A stretch of 22,923 nucleotides of DNA from a virus. Numbering within the stretch: the stretch's first letter is position 1; each line of letters begins with the position of its first letter. Shown piece after piece: positions 1-7,883 of the stretch. The stretch spans positions 1 to 22,923 of IMG/VR virus record IMGVR_UViG_3300021963_007146; one strand, given 5' to 3'. Below the pieces are notes generated by a model. It was not told the DNA's origin, did not search any database, and saw only the letters and a list, made by a program, of their open reading frames with translations. A program made the position numbers and the translations under genes.

Positions 1-96
1 TAAATGTTCTGGCCAAAAATAACTCTTCTTATCTAACGTCGCGTGGAAATTAGTAAAAGAACAACCACTACAAATTATGTGAGATGTAGTATTCAT
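1..96 (-). CDS. SGNH/GDSL-like hydrolase family protein, N-terminal fragment (runs off window)
   Basis: An open frame begins with ATG at 96-94 and stays open for 32 codons to the window edge, so only the N-terminus is visible. Residues 7-14 read IICSGCSFT-like (block G-C-S-F-T), and residues 27-32 read YFWPEHL-like. A hydrophobic strand followed by G-x-S-F/T is the block I pattern of SGNH/GDSL hydrolases, with Ser13 as candidate nucleophile; the usual Asp before it is Cys here, a variant I associate with phage members. The start lies inside the upstream SDR gene (29-base overlap), in keeping with the overlap-rich operon. In a glycan cluster such an enzyme could add or remove acyl groups, but the Asp-His part of the triad is outside the window, so the family call rests on the N-terminal block alone. 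Confidence 0.5.
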   Translation of the reverse strand, partial: MNTTSHIICSGCSFTNFHATLDKKSYFWPEHL

Positions 97-1000
97 AGGT
101 TTTTTCTAATGCTTTTTCAAATCCCAATTTTGGTAATAATCCAACTTGCTCTTGCTTAGTTGTATCCATTTGTCTTCTACTATCCCCATTTGGTTTAGAT
201 GTATTCCAATCTATTTTCAAATCTTTCCCACTAATTCTAATAAGAGATTCTATCATTTGTTTTATAGTAATTTCTTCCCCCGCTCCAAAGTTAATTGTGG
301 TGTGTAGTTTTCTTTTATATAAATCTAAAACTGCATCTGCCACATCTCCTCCATATACGAAATCTCTAATAGGAGAACCATCGCCCCACGCTTCTATCGA
401 ATCACCCTTTGCTTCTACAATCTTTTTAATAGTAGATGCAATTACAGTACCCTTACCACTAAAATCATCATATTCTCCAAATATATTTGCAGGTCTAATG
501 ATTGCCCAATTGTGATAATTGTATTGAACTCTATACGCTTCTAATAAAATTTCACCCATTCTTTTACTCCACGATGGAAACCAGTCTGCTTCACCAGGTA
601 ATGTTTTCCATACTGAATCCTCAACAAATGTTTCAGCAGGTGCATAAACTCCTACTGAACTCATAAACACTAACCAAATGTTATTTTTAGCACATTGATT
701 GATTATTTCGGTATTTATTTTAAATGATGGATATAAAAAATCAACTGGCTTTTCTTTTGCTCTAACGGGTGAACCCTTTACACCAAAACAATTAAATACT
801 ACATCAAACTTATTAATAAACAAAGATTCAATTGCAAATGGTTTTGTCAAATCCTCTTGAATAAATTCCCAACCAACCGATGGTAGATGTTTTCCTTTTT
901 TTAAATCAACCCCAATAACCTTATAACCTTCATTGAGGCACTTCTTCAGTAAATGTGTTCCTACTAAACCATTTACACCTGTTATTAAAACTTTTTTCAT
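68..1000 (-). CDS. NAD(P)-dependent epimerase/dehydratase, extended SDR with atypical active site
   Basis: A 310-residue extended short-chain dehydrogenase/reductase of normal length. The N-terminus has the Rossmann glycine motif (GVNGLVG, residues 8-14) after a beta strand, then Asp32 closing strand 2. Residues 113-119 (MSSVGVY) supply the serine of the active site. The Y-x-x-x-K motif is changed: Lys146 is present in SWSKRMGE, but four residues before it is Pro142 (sequence WFPSWSK), so the usual catalytic tyrosine is absent. RPANIFGEY (about 169-177) is the conserved post-catalytic strand/loop. The family interconverts or dehydrates nucleotide sugars in the cytoplasm. It ends in TAG and overlaps the next gene by 29 bases. 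The specific reaction cannot be told; the Tyr loss may define a subfamily or mean altered chemistry. Confidence 0.85.
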   Translation of the reverse strand: MKKVLITGVNGLVGTHLLKKCLNEGYKVIGVDLKKGKHLPSVGWEFIQEDLTKPFAIESLFINKFDVVFNCFGVKGSPVRAKEKPVDFLYPSFKINTEIINQCAKNNIWLVFMSSVGVYAPAETFVEDSVWKTLPGEADWFPSWSKRMGEILLEAYRVQYNYHNWAIIRPANIFGEYDDFSGKGTVIASTIKKIVEAKGDSIEAWGDGSPIRDFVYGGDVADAVLDLYKRKLHTTINFGAGEEITIKQMIESLIRISGKDLKIDWNTSKPNGDSRRQMDTTKQEQVGLLPKLGFEKALEKTYEYYISHNL

Positions 1001-2194
1001 TTATAATTCTCTTAAATCGTTAATCGTTTCATCAATCATTTTTGAGAATGAATACTCAAAAAATTTCTCTTTATTCTTTTTAATCTTTTCTATATTGTTA
1101 TTATAAAAATTTATTATAGATTGTTCACCTAACTTATAAACTTTTCTAATCTGCCCTAATGCATCATTTAATCTTTTTTGATTATCAGGCATCGAATCAA
1201 ATGAGTAATCAATAAGCGAATCGTATAATTCAAATCCTAATTCAGTAAGGTATTGATGAGAACCCATATCACCAATTATTAAAAAAGGGTGACAGTTTGC
1301 CAATGCCTTAAAACTTTTTTCAGTAAGATTTAAACTATTATTCTCAAATGAGGTTTCAGTTATAATGTTAAAATAAGTTTCAGAATAATGTGATTTAGTC
1401 GTATATTTTAGATTTGAAAATACGTCGTTTTGGTTATTAGGGTAATCCCAATCTAATACATTAAATCCAATTCTATCAAATTTATTATAATATGCAATTA
1501 AATCATACAGTTCAACTTCTTTTGATTCCAATTCCCTTCTATTAAAATTATCATTTTTAATTAATATGGAAACATATGTATCATCAATTAATCCATTTTT
1601 AATCAACCATAAAATAAGTTGAACTCTAAATGTTTTGGTAGTATTTTTATTATAACTTAAAAAGAATTTTTTCTTTTCAGAATTCAAATACTCATTTACA
1701 TTTAATAATCCGATTTCCGAGCCTCTACAATCAATGGATTCATATTTTATATCTCTATAATGGTCTACTAAAAATCCAAATAGATAAGGTTTATGAATTA
1801 CTTTAATTCCATGCTTATTAAATAATTCGGAATATTTGTTATTAGTAGCAACAACTATTTGATTAATGGCTAAGTTAAACTTATCCTTAAATAATATTAA
1901 TCTGGAAAAAAATGGATTTTGATTAGTTCCTTCGTGAAAATTGGAAAATACAATTTTAACATTTGGTTTATCCTTTACCATTTCAAATACTTTTTCAAAG
2001 TATTCTTTGTTGCTATCTATTACATTTGAATTCATTTCACCTATTATGGACAAATTCCATATAATAGGTTCTTCATTATTTAATTCAAATATTGGATTGG
2101 CAAATCCATAGTTCCAATCTAAATTTGATATATGACAAAAGGGATACCCATTGGGTATATTCTTAAAATCAGTATTCTCATAATAAAATTTCAT
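1001..2194 (-). CDS. Putative glycosyltransferase with GT10-like C-terminal motif (copy 1)
   Basis: A 397-residue soluble protein. A KKFFLSYNKN segment (about 175-184) is followed by a helix, and residues 278-300 read ITETSFEN...LTEKSFKALAN, then HPFLIIG and a GF-LYDSLID tail. The pairing of E-T-S-F-E-N with x-T-E-K-x-F-x-A-x resembles the donor-binding motif of alpha-1,3-fucosyltransferases (GT10: FENS...DYVTEK) and is common in uncharacterised phage proteins. I infer a GT-B-type transferase, possibly fucosyl-like. It is related to the gene at 2992-4260, which has the same motif; the two flank a sulfotransferase. The start overlaps the sulfotransferase end by 17 bases. There is no signal peptide or membrane segment. 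The family call is moderate; the sugar is unknown. Confidence 0.55.
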   Translation of the reverse strand: MKFYYENTDFKNIPNGYPFCHISNLDWNYGFANPIFELNNEEPIIWNLSIIGEMNSNVIDSNKEYFEKVFEMVKDKPNVKIVFSNFHEGTNQNPFFSRLILFKDKFNLAINQIVVATNNKYSELFNKHGIKVIHKPYLFGFLVDHYRDIKYESIDCRGSEIGLLNVNEYLNSEKKKFFLSYNKNTTKTFRVQLILWLIKNGLIDDTYVSILIKNDNFNRRELESKEVELYDLIAYYNKFDRIGFNVLDWDYPNNQNDVFSNLKYTTKSHYSETYFNIITETSFENNSLNLTEKSFKALANCHPFLIIGDMGSHQYLTELGFELYDSLIDYSFDSMPDNQKRLNDALGQIRKVYKLGEQSIINFYNNNIEKIKKNKEKFFEYSFSKMIDETINDLREL

Positions 2195-3002
2195 ATTCGG
2201 CCTTTATTTTGTCATAGTATTCATTCTCTGAATCAAAGTATAAAGATAATTCTTTTATTTCAGATTTCCAAATTTCAATGTTATCTTTAAATACCTGATA
2301 AAATATATTATTTTTTTCAGAATGTTTAAATTTATTCATTTCCTGTTCATACCCCCAATCAATTAATTCTTTTGTTTTAAGGTATTCATCAAATGAATTA
2401 ATATCTATATATGTTATCTTTGCTCCCAAATCCCTTAATTGATTCATATATAAATAAGCGTAGTAGTGGTGGCGCTCAACATGAGAATCTTTATAGATAG
2501 CATAATTTAATACATATTTTTCTATTAAAACTTTTAGGCAATCAACATCTTTTGTATTAAGATACTTTACAAATAGATTCAAAAAATTATCTATATTTGA
2601 TTGTAGTTCTATTTCACTTATATTGTGTTCAAAATATGATTTCATAAATTCTTTTCCATCATGTTTTAAATTAACAGCTCTCTGATGTATAATACCAAAC
2701 ATTGTAGTTAAACCTGATATGAATCTACTTTGAGGATTACGAACAAAGAATACTACATCTTTGTTTTTAAATAAATTTTTGTAAGCATGTTCAACAAATT
2801 CTGAACGTGTTTGAAAACGCATCGAATCAAGCTCTACCTCTTCCAATTTATTATTAAACGGATAACCATAGTTTTGGAATTGTAAATTATTTGATACCGA
2901 TTTTAAAAACCTACTACCTACCTTAGCGGATGTCACTAAAACAATGTTGTCATTAGTAAAATACTTATAACTGGTCGTAAATTCTTTTTCTTTATTTGAC
3001 AT
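2178..3002 (-). CDS. PAPS-dependent sulfotransferase-like protein
   Basis: A 274-residue protein carrying both nucleotide-binding signatures of sulfotransferases. The 5'-phosphosulfate-binding loop is at residues 24-33 (TSAKVGSRFL, after a hydrophobic strand). The 3'-phosphate-binding element is at 84-97 (VFFVRNPQSRFISG, with Arg88 and Ser96 in the expected R-x7-S spacing). Enzymes of this type move sulfate from PAPS to a hydroxyl of a sugar or, less often, a peptide. The spacing fits the carbohydrate sulfotransferase branch rather than the cytosolic steroid type. The gene sits between two related GT10-like genes, overlapping both (11 and 17 bases), so I infer that it sulfates the glycan those enzymes build. 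PAPS would have to come from the host, since no PAPS-synthesis gene is in the window. Confidence 0.8.
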   Translation of the reverse strand: MSNKEKEFTTSYKYFTNDNIVLVTSAKVGSRFLKSVSNNLQFQNYGYPFNNKLEEVELDSMRFQTRSEFVEHAYKNLFKNKDVVFFVRNPQSRFISGLTTMFGIIHQRAVNLKHDGKEFMKSYFEHNISEIELQSNIDNFLNLFVKYLNTKDVDCLKVLIEKYVLNYAIYKDSHVERHHYYAYLYMNQLRDLGAKITYIDINSFDEYLKTKELIDWGYEQEMNKFKHSEKNNIFYQVFKDNIEIWKSEIKELSLYFDSENEYYDKIKAEYEILL

Positions 3003-4260
3003 TTGTTAATGATTTAAAATAATTTTTACAGCTCTCTCTTTCCCAAAAATTAAGAAAATGAGATTGATTATATAATAATATATCCTTTGCTTCCGAATAT
3101 ATTTTTTTAAGATTAGATTTATTTAATTCTTTTACCACCTCAACTACATTTACCATTCTATCTCTAACATCAAATATTTCATCATAGCCTTCACTCCAAA
3201 AATCATTAAATGTTTTGAACCCATAACTTCTTAATCTCTTTAGATGTTGATATGGTGCTAAAAATATACCTAAATGTAAATTGATAAATGGTTTAAAACT
3301 TTTTTCAGTTAGGTGTTCTTCGTTATTTTCAAACGATGTTTCGGTTATTAAAGAACAATATGAATTTATATAACTATCTTTAAAATGAGTAGTTTTAGTA
3401 TCACCGAAAAAATTATATAAATTTTTGGATATAGGTTCGTATTCACTTTTCTTTTTGGTATAAAAAAAGTATTTTAAAAACCTTTCATATTCAATTAGAG
3501 AATTTCTATCAAAAAATTTTGAAAAGTGTTCTATACTAAAAATGTTCTTTCCCTCTACATCTTTTTCGTTTCCATAAAATGGGGAAAACTCATATGGAGA
3601 AAATAATAATGACCAATCAGTATTGTAGATTAATTCGTTTTTATATAATCTAGCTAAAAAAGAAACTCTATGAGCTTTTGGAACTCTATTTAAACACAAA
3701 AAATTATATTTTCTTTCAGTAGTATTATCAAAAGTTTGTAATTCAAACCTATAACCTAAATCGTTAATTTTGTTCTCTTTTAATGCCTTATTAACAACCA
3801 AAGAAGTATGTTCTAATAACCAATCTGAAACATTGACGTTTAATCCAACATCTCCTATTGATTCTTTGTAATAATTTATTAAGTTTTTGTTTGCAAAGTA
3901 AATGTAGAACGAAGAGTGTGGTAAATTATTACAAATAATAAATTCATTTAGTTGCCGAAAAAAAGAGATATGGTCTCCTCCACCCTCATGTTCTCTTAAT
4001 AACAAAACTTTTAACTTTGAATTATGAATAAGAGATAGTATTGTTGGTGAAAAAAATCCTCCTTTAAAAATACAATTAAAATCAGTATTTAAATCAATTG
4101 GAAAATAGATATTATCCAATCCCCCTAACTCATTTAGTTTGATGTTATTTACATTAATGTATTCACGACAATAAGGATGCCTACACCCAAAATTATTTCC
4201 GTTGGGTATAGGCCCTAAATCGTTCCACTCTTCAAATAATAAATTTAAAACGCTATCCAT
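2992..4260 (-). CDS. Putative glycosyltransferase with GT10-like C-terminal motif (copy 2)
   Basis: A 422-residue protein related to the 397-residue one two genes downstream. Shared landmarks are a FLCLNR-x-P-x-x-HR segment in the middle, the ITETSFENNEEHLTEKSFKP motif (about residues 306-325), then a strand and a G-F-K-T-F-x-D-F tail. The LTEKSFKP part is like the donor-binding motif of GT10 fucosyltransferases. The N-terminal half is diverged from the paralog and has a Cys-containing GCRHPYCREY stretch (about 25-34). It probably transfers a sugar in the cytoplasm; donor and acceptor are unknown. It overlaps the ThDP-type gene before it by 16 bases and the sulfotransferase after it by 11 bases. 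A GGAA-containing stretch precedes the ATG, one of the few possible ribosome sites here. Confidence 0.55.
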   Translation of the reverse strand: MDSVLNLLFEEWNDLGPIPNGNNFGCRHPYCREYINVNNIKLNELGGLDNIYFPIDLNTDFNCIFKGGFFSPTILSLIHNSKLKVLLLREHEGGGDHISFFRQLNEFIICNNLPHSSFYIYFANKNLINYYKESIGDVGLNVNVSDWLLEHTSLVVNKALKENKINDLGYRFELQTFDNTTERKYNFLCLNRVPKAHRVSFLARLYKNELIYNTDWSLLFSPYEFSPFYGNEKDVEGKNIFSIEHFSKFFDRNSLIEYERFLKYFFYTKKKSEYEPISKNLYNFFGDTKTTHFKDSYINSYCSLITETSFENNEEHLTEKSFKPFINLHLGIFLAPYQHLKRLRSYGFKTFNDFWSEGYDEIFDVRDRMVNVVEVVKELNKSNLKKIYSEAKDILLYNQSHFLNFWERESCKNYFKSLTNVK

Positions 4261-4877
4261 TTTCCGCTTCCGTAATGTGGATATTTTGATTTGTATGTAT
4301 AATGTATTACATCAGATGGAATTTCTCTCTTAGTGTCATTCCATGTCTTTTCAGTTGGAGTGTATGTGGAAACTCCATTATCTTCCACAACAAAATATAA
4401 TGGTAATTGAAATCTCCTAGCGTATTTATGAACTTCATAAAAAATACCACTTTCAAAACTCATATCCCCAACAAATACCCATACTTTATCATCCCCACCA
4501 TCTTTTTTAATAGCAGATGCTACACCCAAAGCAATTGGTAATGTCCCACCTACAATTGCGGATGCATAGAATCGATTATCGTGGTCACACATTGTAATCG
4601 ATTTACCATCTTTAATTACTTCGGTAGCATAATCGGCGGATAATCCACTCAATACCCAGTGGTAGTGAGAACGCCATGTTGAAAAAACCCAATCGGTTTC
4701 TTTTATACGCTTGAATACTTCAATTAGTTCAGCTTCGTTTCCATTTGATAAATGAACCGGGCCTCTAATTTTACCGCCTTCCCATATATCAACTATACTT
4801 TGTTCAAACTGAATTAACTTTTCTACTGTCCAATCTATATCTCTAATGATTGGGTATTGTTCTAAATTTTTTATCAT
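4245..4877 (-). CDS. Reduced ThDP-dependent E1-alpha-like protein
   Basis: A 210-residue protein that follows the alpha subunit of 2-oxoacid dehydrogenase E1 in order: RGPVHLSNGNEA (38-49), VFSTWRSHYHWVLSG (64-78), IVGGTLPIALGVASA (108-122), then the ThDP/metal motif at 137-139 (GDM, normally GDG) and EDNG at 165-168. Asp138 and Asn167, the metal ligands, are kept; the third motif residue is Met instead of Gly. It is much shorter than a typical E1-alpha (roughly 350 residues), stopping soon after the cofactor motif, and no beta subunit is in the window. It is ATGA-coupled (4 bases) behind the PLP-type gene. E1 enzymes decarboxylate 2-oxoacids and pass on acyl or aldehyde units, so an acyl- or C2-unit step on a sugar is possible but unproven. 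Confidence 0.7.
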   Translation of the reverse strand: MIKNLEQYPIIRDIDWTVEKLIQFEQSIVDIWEGGKIRGPVHLSNGNEAELIEVFKRIKETDWVFSTWRSHYHWVLSGLSADYATEVIKDGKSITMCDHDNRFYASAIVGGTLPIALGVASAIKKDGGDDKVWVFVGDMSFESGIFYEVHKYARRFQLPLYFVVEDNGVSTYTPTEKTWNDTKREIPSDVIHYTYKSKYPHYGSGKWIAF

Positions 4878-5731
4878 ATTAAAAGGTCACTTATACAAAC
4901 TCTATTTTTATCAGAGCCTCTGTTTAAAGATTCATATTCTTCTCCTCCGATTCCAAACATTACACAATCAGTTTCTTCTAAATTCATTTCTTTACAAACT
5001 TGTGTATATTTTTCACCGAATGTATCCCAATTATAATCAACTGAATACTTTGTCATTAATTCATATCCTATTGCTGCACCAACTCTATTTACCATTTGTT
5101 GTTCATTGAATGCACCTATTCCATCATCGATGTGGCGAAAATCATTTACCATTCTTATCCCAACTCTCAAATGTTCCATTCCATAAAATGCTTTTGAAAG
5201 AGAAAATGTAATCAACTGAATACAATTGTGGTTTAAATTAACATTTATATTTTTTGCCATTGGATAATAAGCAAAATCTAACATTACAGGAATACTATTT
5301 TCATCACAATAATTTAAAAAATCTTGCGTTAATAAAGGATGTTGTTTACCATAATCTGAAAATGGTACACTAAGGATTACCGCATCCCCTCTTTTGATTT
5401 CATCATCTTCTATAAAGGCCCAATTCCAATCATGTTGAAATGAGCATTTATGATAAAAAAACTCTCCTTTAAAAAATCGAAATCGTTTTTTCTTTTGTAT
5501 TAAATAGAAATGGTCAAAAGATTGAATAGTTCCATGCACATAACTAACATCTCTATATCCTTCTAATCCTTCTAATTTATTATATTTCGAACTTGCTATC
5601 CAACTTACAAACTTATCCTTAAATTTTTGTAATATAGTATCATCATATACCGATGATAATTTATCCCAACTAATAATGTCTTGTTTGATTTTTGGGTTTG
5701 GTATAGGCTTCGCTCCTCGTAAATTGTTCAT
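4874..5731 (-). CDS. Reduced PLP-dependent aminotransferase-like protein (fold type I)
   Basis: A 285-residue protein. Residues 149-156 (VMLDFAYY) hold Asp152, the expected partner of the pyridine nitrogen. Residues 176-193 (FSLSKAFYGMEHLRVGIR) match the lysine loop S-x-S-K-x-x-x-x-x-G-x-R-x-G of class I/II aminotransferases, with Lys180 as Schiff-base lysine. SVPFSDYG at 121-128 stands where a substrate/cofactor strand is expected. It is shorter than the usual 350-400 residues, and the small domain looks cut down. Likely role: transamination of a keto-sugar or amino acid, or a related PLP reaction. The ATG at 5731 gives a 62-base overlap with the oxygenase gene, the longest in the window, but no other Met occurs in frame until residue 150. 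It is ATGA-coupled to the ThDP-like gene that follows. Confidence 0.7.
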   Translation of the reverse strand: MNNLRGAKPIPNPKIKQDIISWDKLSSVYDDTILQKFKDKFVSWIASSKYNKLEGLEGYRDVSYVHGTIQSFDHFYLIQKKKRFRFFKGEFFYHKCSFQHDWNWAFIEDDEIKRGDAVILSVPFSDYGKQHPLLTQDFLNYCDENSIPVMLDFAYYPMAKNINVNLNHNCIQLITFSLSKAFYGMEHLRVGIRMVNDFRHIDDGIGAFNEQQMVNRVGAAIGYELMTKYSVDYNWDTFGEKYTQVCKEMNLEETDCVMFGIGGEEYESLNRGSDKNRVCISDLLI

Positions 5732-6203
5732 ATAAACCTGTTATTTGCATTGTGTATTTTGGCTCCATTCCCATATTACCGCTAAGATGGGGTTGTCCAT
5801 ATCTAATTACTTTAAAATCCATTTTTCTCCACTTTATAAATGGTTCATTATCTATTTCAAAATAATGCCCAGTCTTCCATTCTTCCAAAAAGAAATTTAA
5901 CCTACATACTCCATACTTATCACAATTATTCTTTTTTGAAAATTGATAAAATGTATCAAAGTGTTCAGGTATAGTTTGACCTGGCATTTGTTTTATTACA
6001 CTTAATGAATAATCTGAAAATATTTGCTTTGCGAAAGTATGGTATTCTTCTGGCAAATCAAACGTTTGGTAGTATTGAGTATTCTTATCAGTAAATCCTG
6101 CGGTAATATACTTTTGATTTTGCTCATCATATTCCGCTGAATTCCCTTCTAATGATACATTATTGGAAATTGTATTAAAATTTATATTATGTATTGTTAG
6201 CAT
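5670..6203 (-). CDS. 2OG-Fe(II) oxygenase-like / aspartyl-hydroxylase-like cupin protein
   Basis: A 177-residue protein with a jelly-roll pattern. QMPGQTIPEHFDTF (72-85) supplies a candidate H-x-D iron pair (His81, Asp83). CRLNFFLEEW (100-109) is the next strand. RYGQPHLSGNMG (134-145) gives a distal His139, followed by KYTMQITG (149-156), where a basic residue and strand resemble the RxTLxxxG end of aspartyl/asparaginyl beta-hydroxylase relatives. I infer a non-heme iron dioxygenase. Lys149 at the position where Arg usually binds 2-oxoglutarate is a reason for caution. It follows the SDR at 6187-7152 with a 17-base overlap. The C-terminal 20 or so residues overlap the next gene and may be a read-on tail. 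The substrate is unknown. Confidence 0.6.
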   Translation of the reverse strand: MLTIHNINFNTISNNVSLEGNSAEYDEQNQKYITAGFTDKNTQYYQTFDLPEEYHTFAKQIFSDYSLSVIKQMPGQTIPEHFDTFYQFSKKNNCDKYGVCRLNFFLEEWKTGHYFEIDNEPFIKWRKMDFKVIRYGQPHLSGNMGMEPKYTMQITGLYEQFTRSEAYTKPKNQTRHY

Positions 6204-7152
6204 ATCCTAAAGGAAATCCGTTTCTAAATTCAGAACCCATTTTCGGAACTATCATTTGATAGCCTTGTATTAATTGTTTTATACCTCTATCCAAATCCCA
6301 CTCTGGTATCCACCCAGCTTCCTCTATTTTTGCGTTTGATACGATGTAATCCCTTTTATCAGGATCTTCATAATAATCGTTGTATGATACCGCAAAATCC
6401 TTTACGTGGGTTTGTATCTTTTCTAACAATTCTTGTTTTGATAGATTGGCTGAACTTAATCCTACATTAAATATTTCACCTCTATAAAAATCATAATTAC
6501 CCAACATAAAAAGAAAAGCCGATGCCACATCTTCAATATGAATAAAATTTCTTTTAAAGTTCTTTTCAAATACTACTATGTATTTATCGGTAATTGCTTT
6601 ATAAACAAAATCGTTTACTAATAAATCAGTTCTCATACGAGGTGATACACCAAATACGGTCGCTAATCTGAATGTGATTGCCGATGTGTTTGCTCTCAAA
6701 AAATTCTCAGCATCACATTTTGTTTGTCCATAAACTGATATAGGTGTAAGGGGTGATTCTTCAGTACACTCGGTTTGACCTATTCCTATTCCATATCCAC
6801 TATTTGTATTTGGATATAAAATCTTTTTATCCTTTCCGAATCTAACAATGTTTACTATTTGTTTAAAGTTAATTTCTTTTGCCAATTGAGGGTCTGCCGC
6901 ACACGCTGGAAACCCAACTATTGCAGCTAATGGAATAATCACATCAGCATCTTTACACAATTGTTCTAATAATCTTTCATTACGAACATCTCCATAAATA
7001 AACTTAAAATTTGGATTAGATGTGTATTGGAGTAATGATGTTTGGTTAAATAACAATTTATCCAATACAACTACTTCATAATCAGCTTTTAGCATTTTAT
7101 CTACTATAACTGAACCTAAATAACCTGCTCCTCCTGTGATTAATATTTTCAT
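6187..7152 (-). CDS. NAD-dependent epimerase/dehydratase (extended SDR)
   Basis: A 321-residue extended SDR with an intact active site: GGAGYLG (7-13) for the dinucleotide, Asp31 for the cofactor ribose, YPNTNSGYG near 113-121 for the catalytic Ser/Thr region, and Y-G-Q-T-K with Tyr141 and Lys145. FRLATVFGVSPRMR (around 161-174) and NFIHIEDVASAF (around 202-213) are the usual substrate-domain landmarks. The C-terminus (GIKQLIQGYQ) is typical of UDP-glucose epimerase-like and dTDP-sugar enzymes. It probably makes a nucleotide sugar for the transferases around it. It is ATGA-coupled to the LamG protein upstream and overlaps the oxygenase-like gene downstream by 17 bases. The exact sugar cannot be read from the sequence. 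Confidence 0.9.
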   Translation of the reverse strand: MKILITGGAGYLGSVIVDKMLKADYEVVVLDKLLFNQTSLLQYTSNPNFKFIYGDVRNERLLEQLCKDADVIIPLAAIVGFPACAADPQLAKEINFKQIVNIVRFGKDKKILYPNTNSGYGIGIGQTECTEESPLTPISVYGQTKCDAENFLRANTSAITFRLATVFGVSPRMRTDLLVNDFVYKAITDKYIVVFEKNFKRNFIHIEDVASAFLFMLGNYDFYRGEIFNVGLSSANLSKQELLEKIQTHVKDFAVSYNDYYEDPDKRDYIVSNAKIEEAGWIPEWDLDRGIKQLIQGYQMIVPKMGSEFRNGFPLGYANNT

Positions 7153-7883
7153 TGTTCTTCTAATTTATCTATAATGTTATTTTGTATATCATTTACATTA
7201 AAATCTTGATACAAAAGAGCGTGATTACCGTTTCCACTACTATCCCACGCTTTAAATCTATTAAGGTTTTCCAAAGTGAACTTATATTTTGCTAATGTAA
7301 ATCTTCTAACAATTTCAGGATTAAATAAATCTAATTCTTCTTTGTTTAGAACCTTTTCCATAATAATTACATCATCAATCCAACCCTTATACCACCAACT
7401 ATATTCTTGTAAATGTGGTTCAATATAATTTGGTGCAGCGGCTCCGATAAATAATGGTGTATTATCATAACTTACAACAGGATATGTTATAGGTGCTTCT
7501 TTGGTTTCACCATTATAAGTAACTCTAAAAATTTTGTTGGTATAATCTACTGAAAAGAATATCTCTTGCCATTCCTTTTCAAAATCGTAAATAAAGGTGA
7601 TGTTAATGTTTTCCGCATCAATCGGTTTACTCATCCATAATTGTGCACTTACAACATAAAAATCATTTTCTTTATTTACAAATACACCGGAATGAAGCCC
7701 ACATTTAGAAAATATACCATAGATTTCATCTCCTCTATCTTCAGTTTTTTGTATCTTAAATTTACTATAAATTGTAAAATCCTTTTGGAAAAAAGTTTTT
7801 AAATTTGGTTTCTTCGATGTGTTAAAAGTTGATTGATCCCAAACTTTATAACTAATGTCTTTATTGAAATATAAGTGATTCAT
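7149..7883 (-). CDS. Stand-alone LamG/concanavalin A-like lectin protein 1
   Basis: A 244-residue jelly-roll lectin-type protein with no enzymatic domain. Landmarks: FTIYSKFKI (36-44), a central strand pair with WQEIFFSVDYTNKIFRVTYNG (105-125), LFIGAA-PNY (144-153), YKGWIDDVIIMEKVLNKEEL (165-184), the usual late LamG strand and helix, and WDSSGNGNHALL (213-224). The D-x-S-G-N-G-N motif is typical of LamG/Laminin_G_3 proteins but normally near the start of the domain; here it is at the end. No signal peptide is seen. It starts in a TAATG overlap with a radical SAM gene and ends ATGA-coupled to an SDR. It may be a carbohydrate-binding partner of the radical SAM enzyme or a virion lectin. It repeats the arrangement seen at 9261-9929. 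Confidence 0.8.
   Translation of the reverse strand: MNHLYFNKDISYKVWDQSTFNTSKKPNLKTFFQKDFTIYSKFKIQKTEDRGDEIYGIFSKCGLHSGVFVNKENDFYVVSAQLWMSKPIDAENINITFIYDFEKEWQEIFFSVDYTNKIFRVTYNGETKEAPITYPVVSYDNTPLFIGAAAPNYIEPHLQEYSWWYKGWIDDVIIMEKVLNKEELDLFNPEIVRRFTLAKYKFTLENLNRFKAWDSSGNGNHALLYQDFNVNDIQNNIIDKLEEQ

Noticed and set aside
297-515. Plus-strand open frames of 60-90 codons (e.g. 297-515, 4846-5109, 7964-8200, 9594-9776, 13429-13641, 14865-15107, 17861-18055, 21007-21240)
   Set aside because: They lie wholly or almost wholly inside well-supported minus-strand genes, have low-complexity or Ser/Leu/Tyr/Ile-rich translations and no coupled neighbours.
4245-4877. ThDP-like gene as a broken pseudogene
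   Set aside because: It is short but has a continuous frame, keeps the metal ligands, and is tightly coupled on both sides, so reduction is more likely than decay.
7149-7883. LamG proteins as degraded remnants of GT7-LamG fusions
   Set aside because: Both have clean starts in TAATG overlaps and no trace of GT7 motifs at either end; a shared ancestor is possible but there is no sign of decay.
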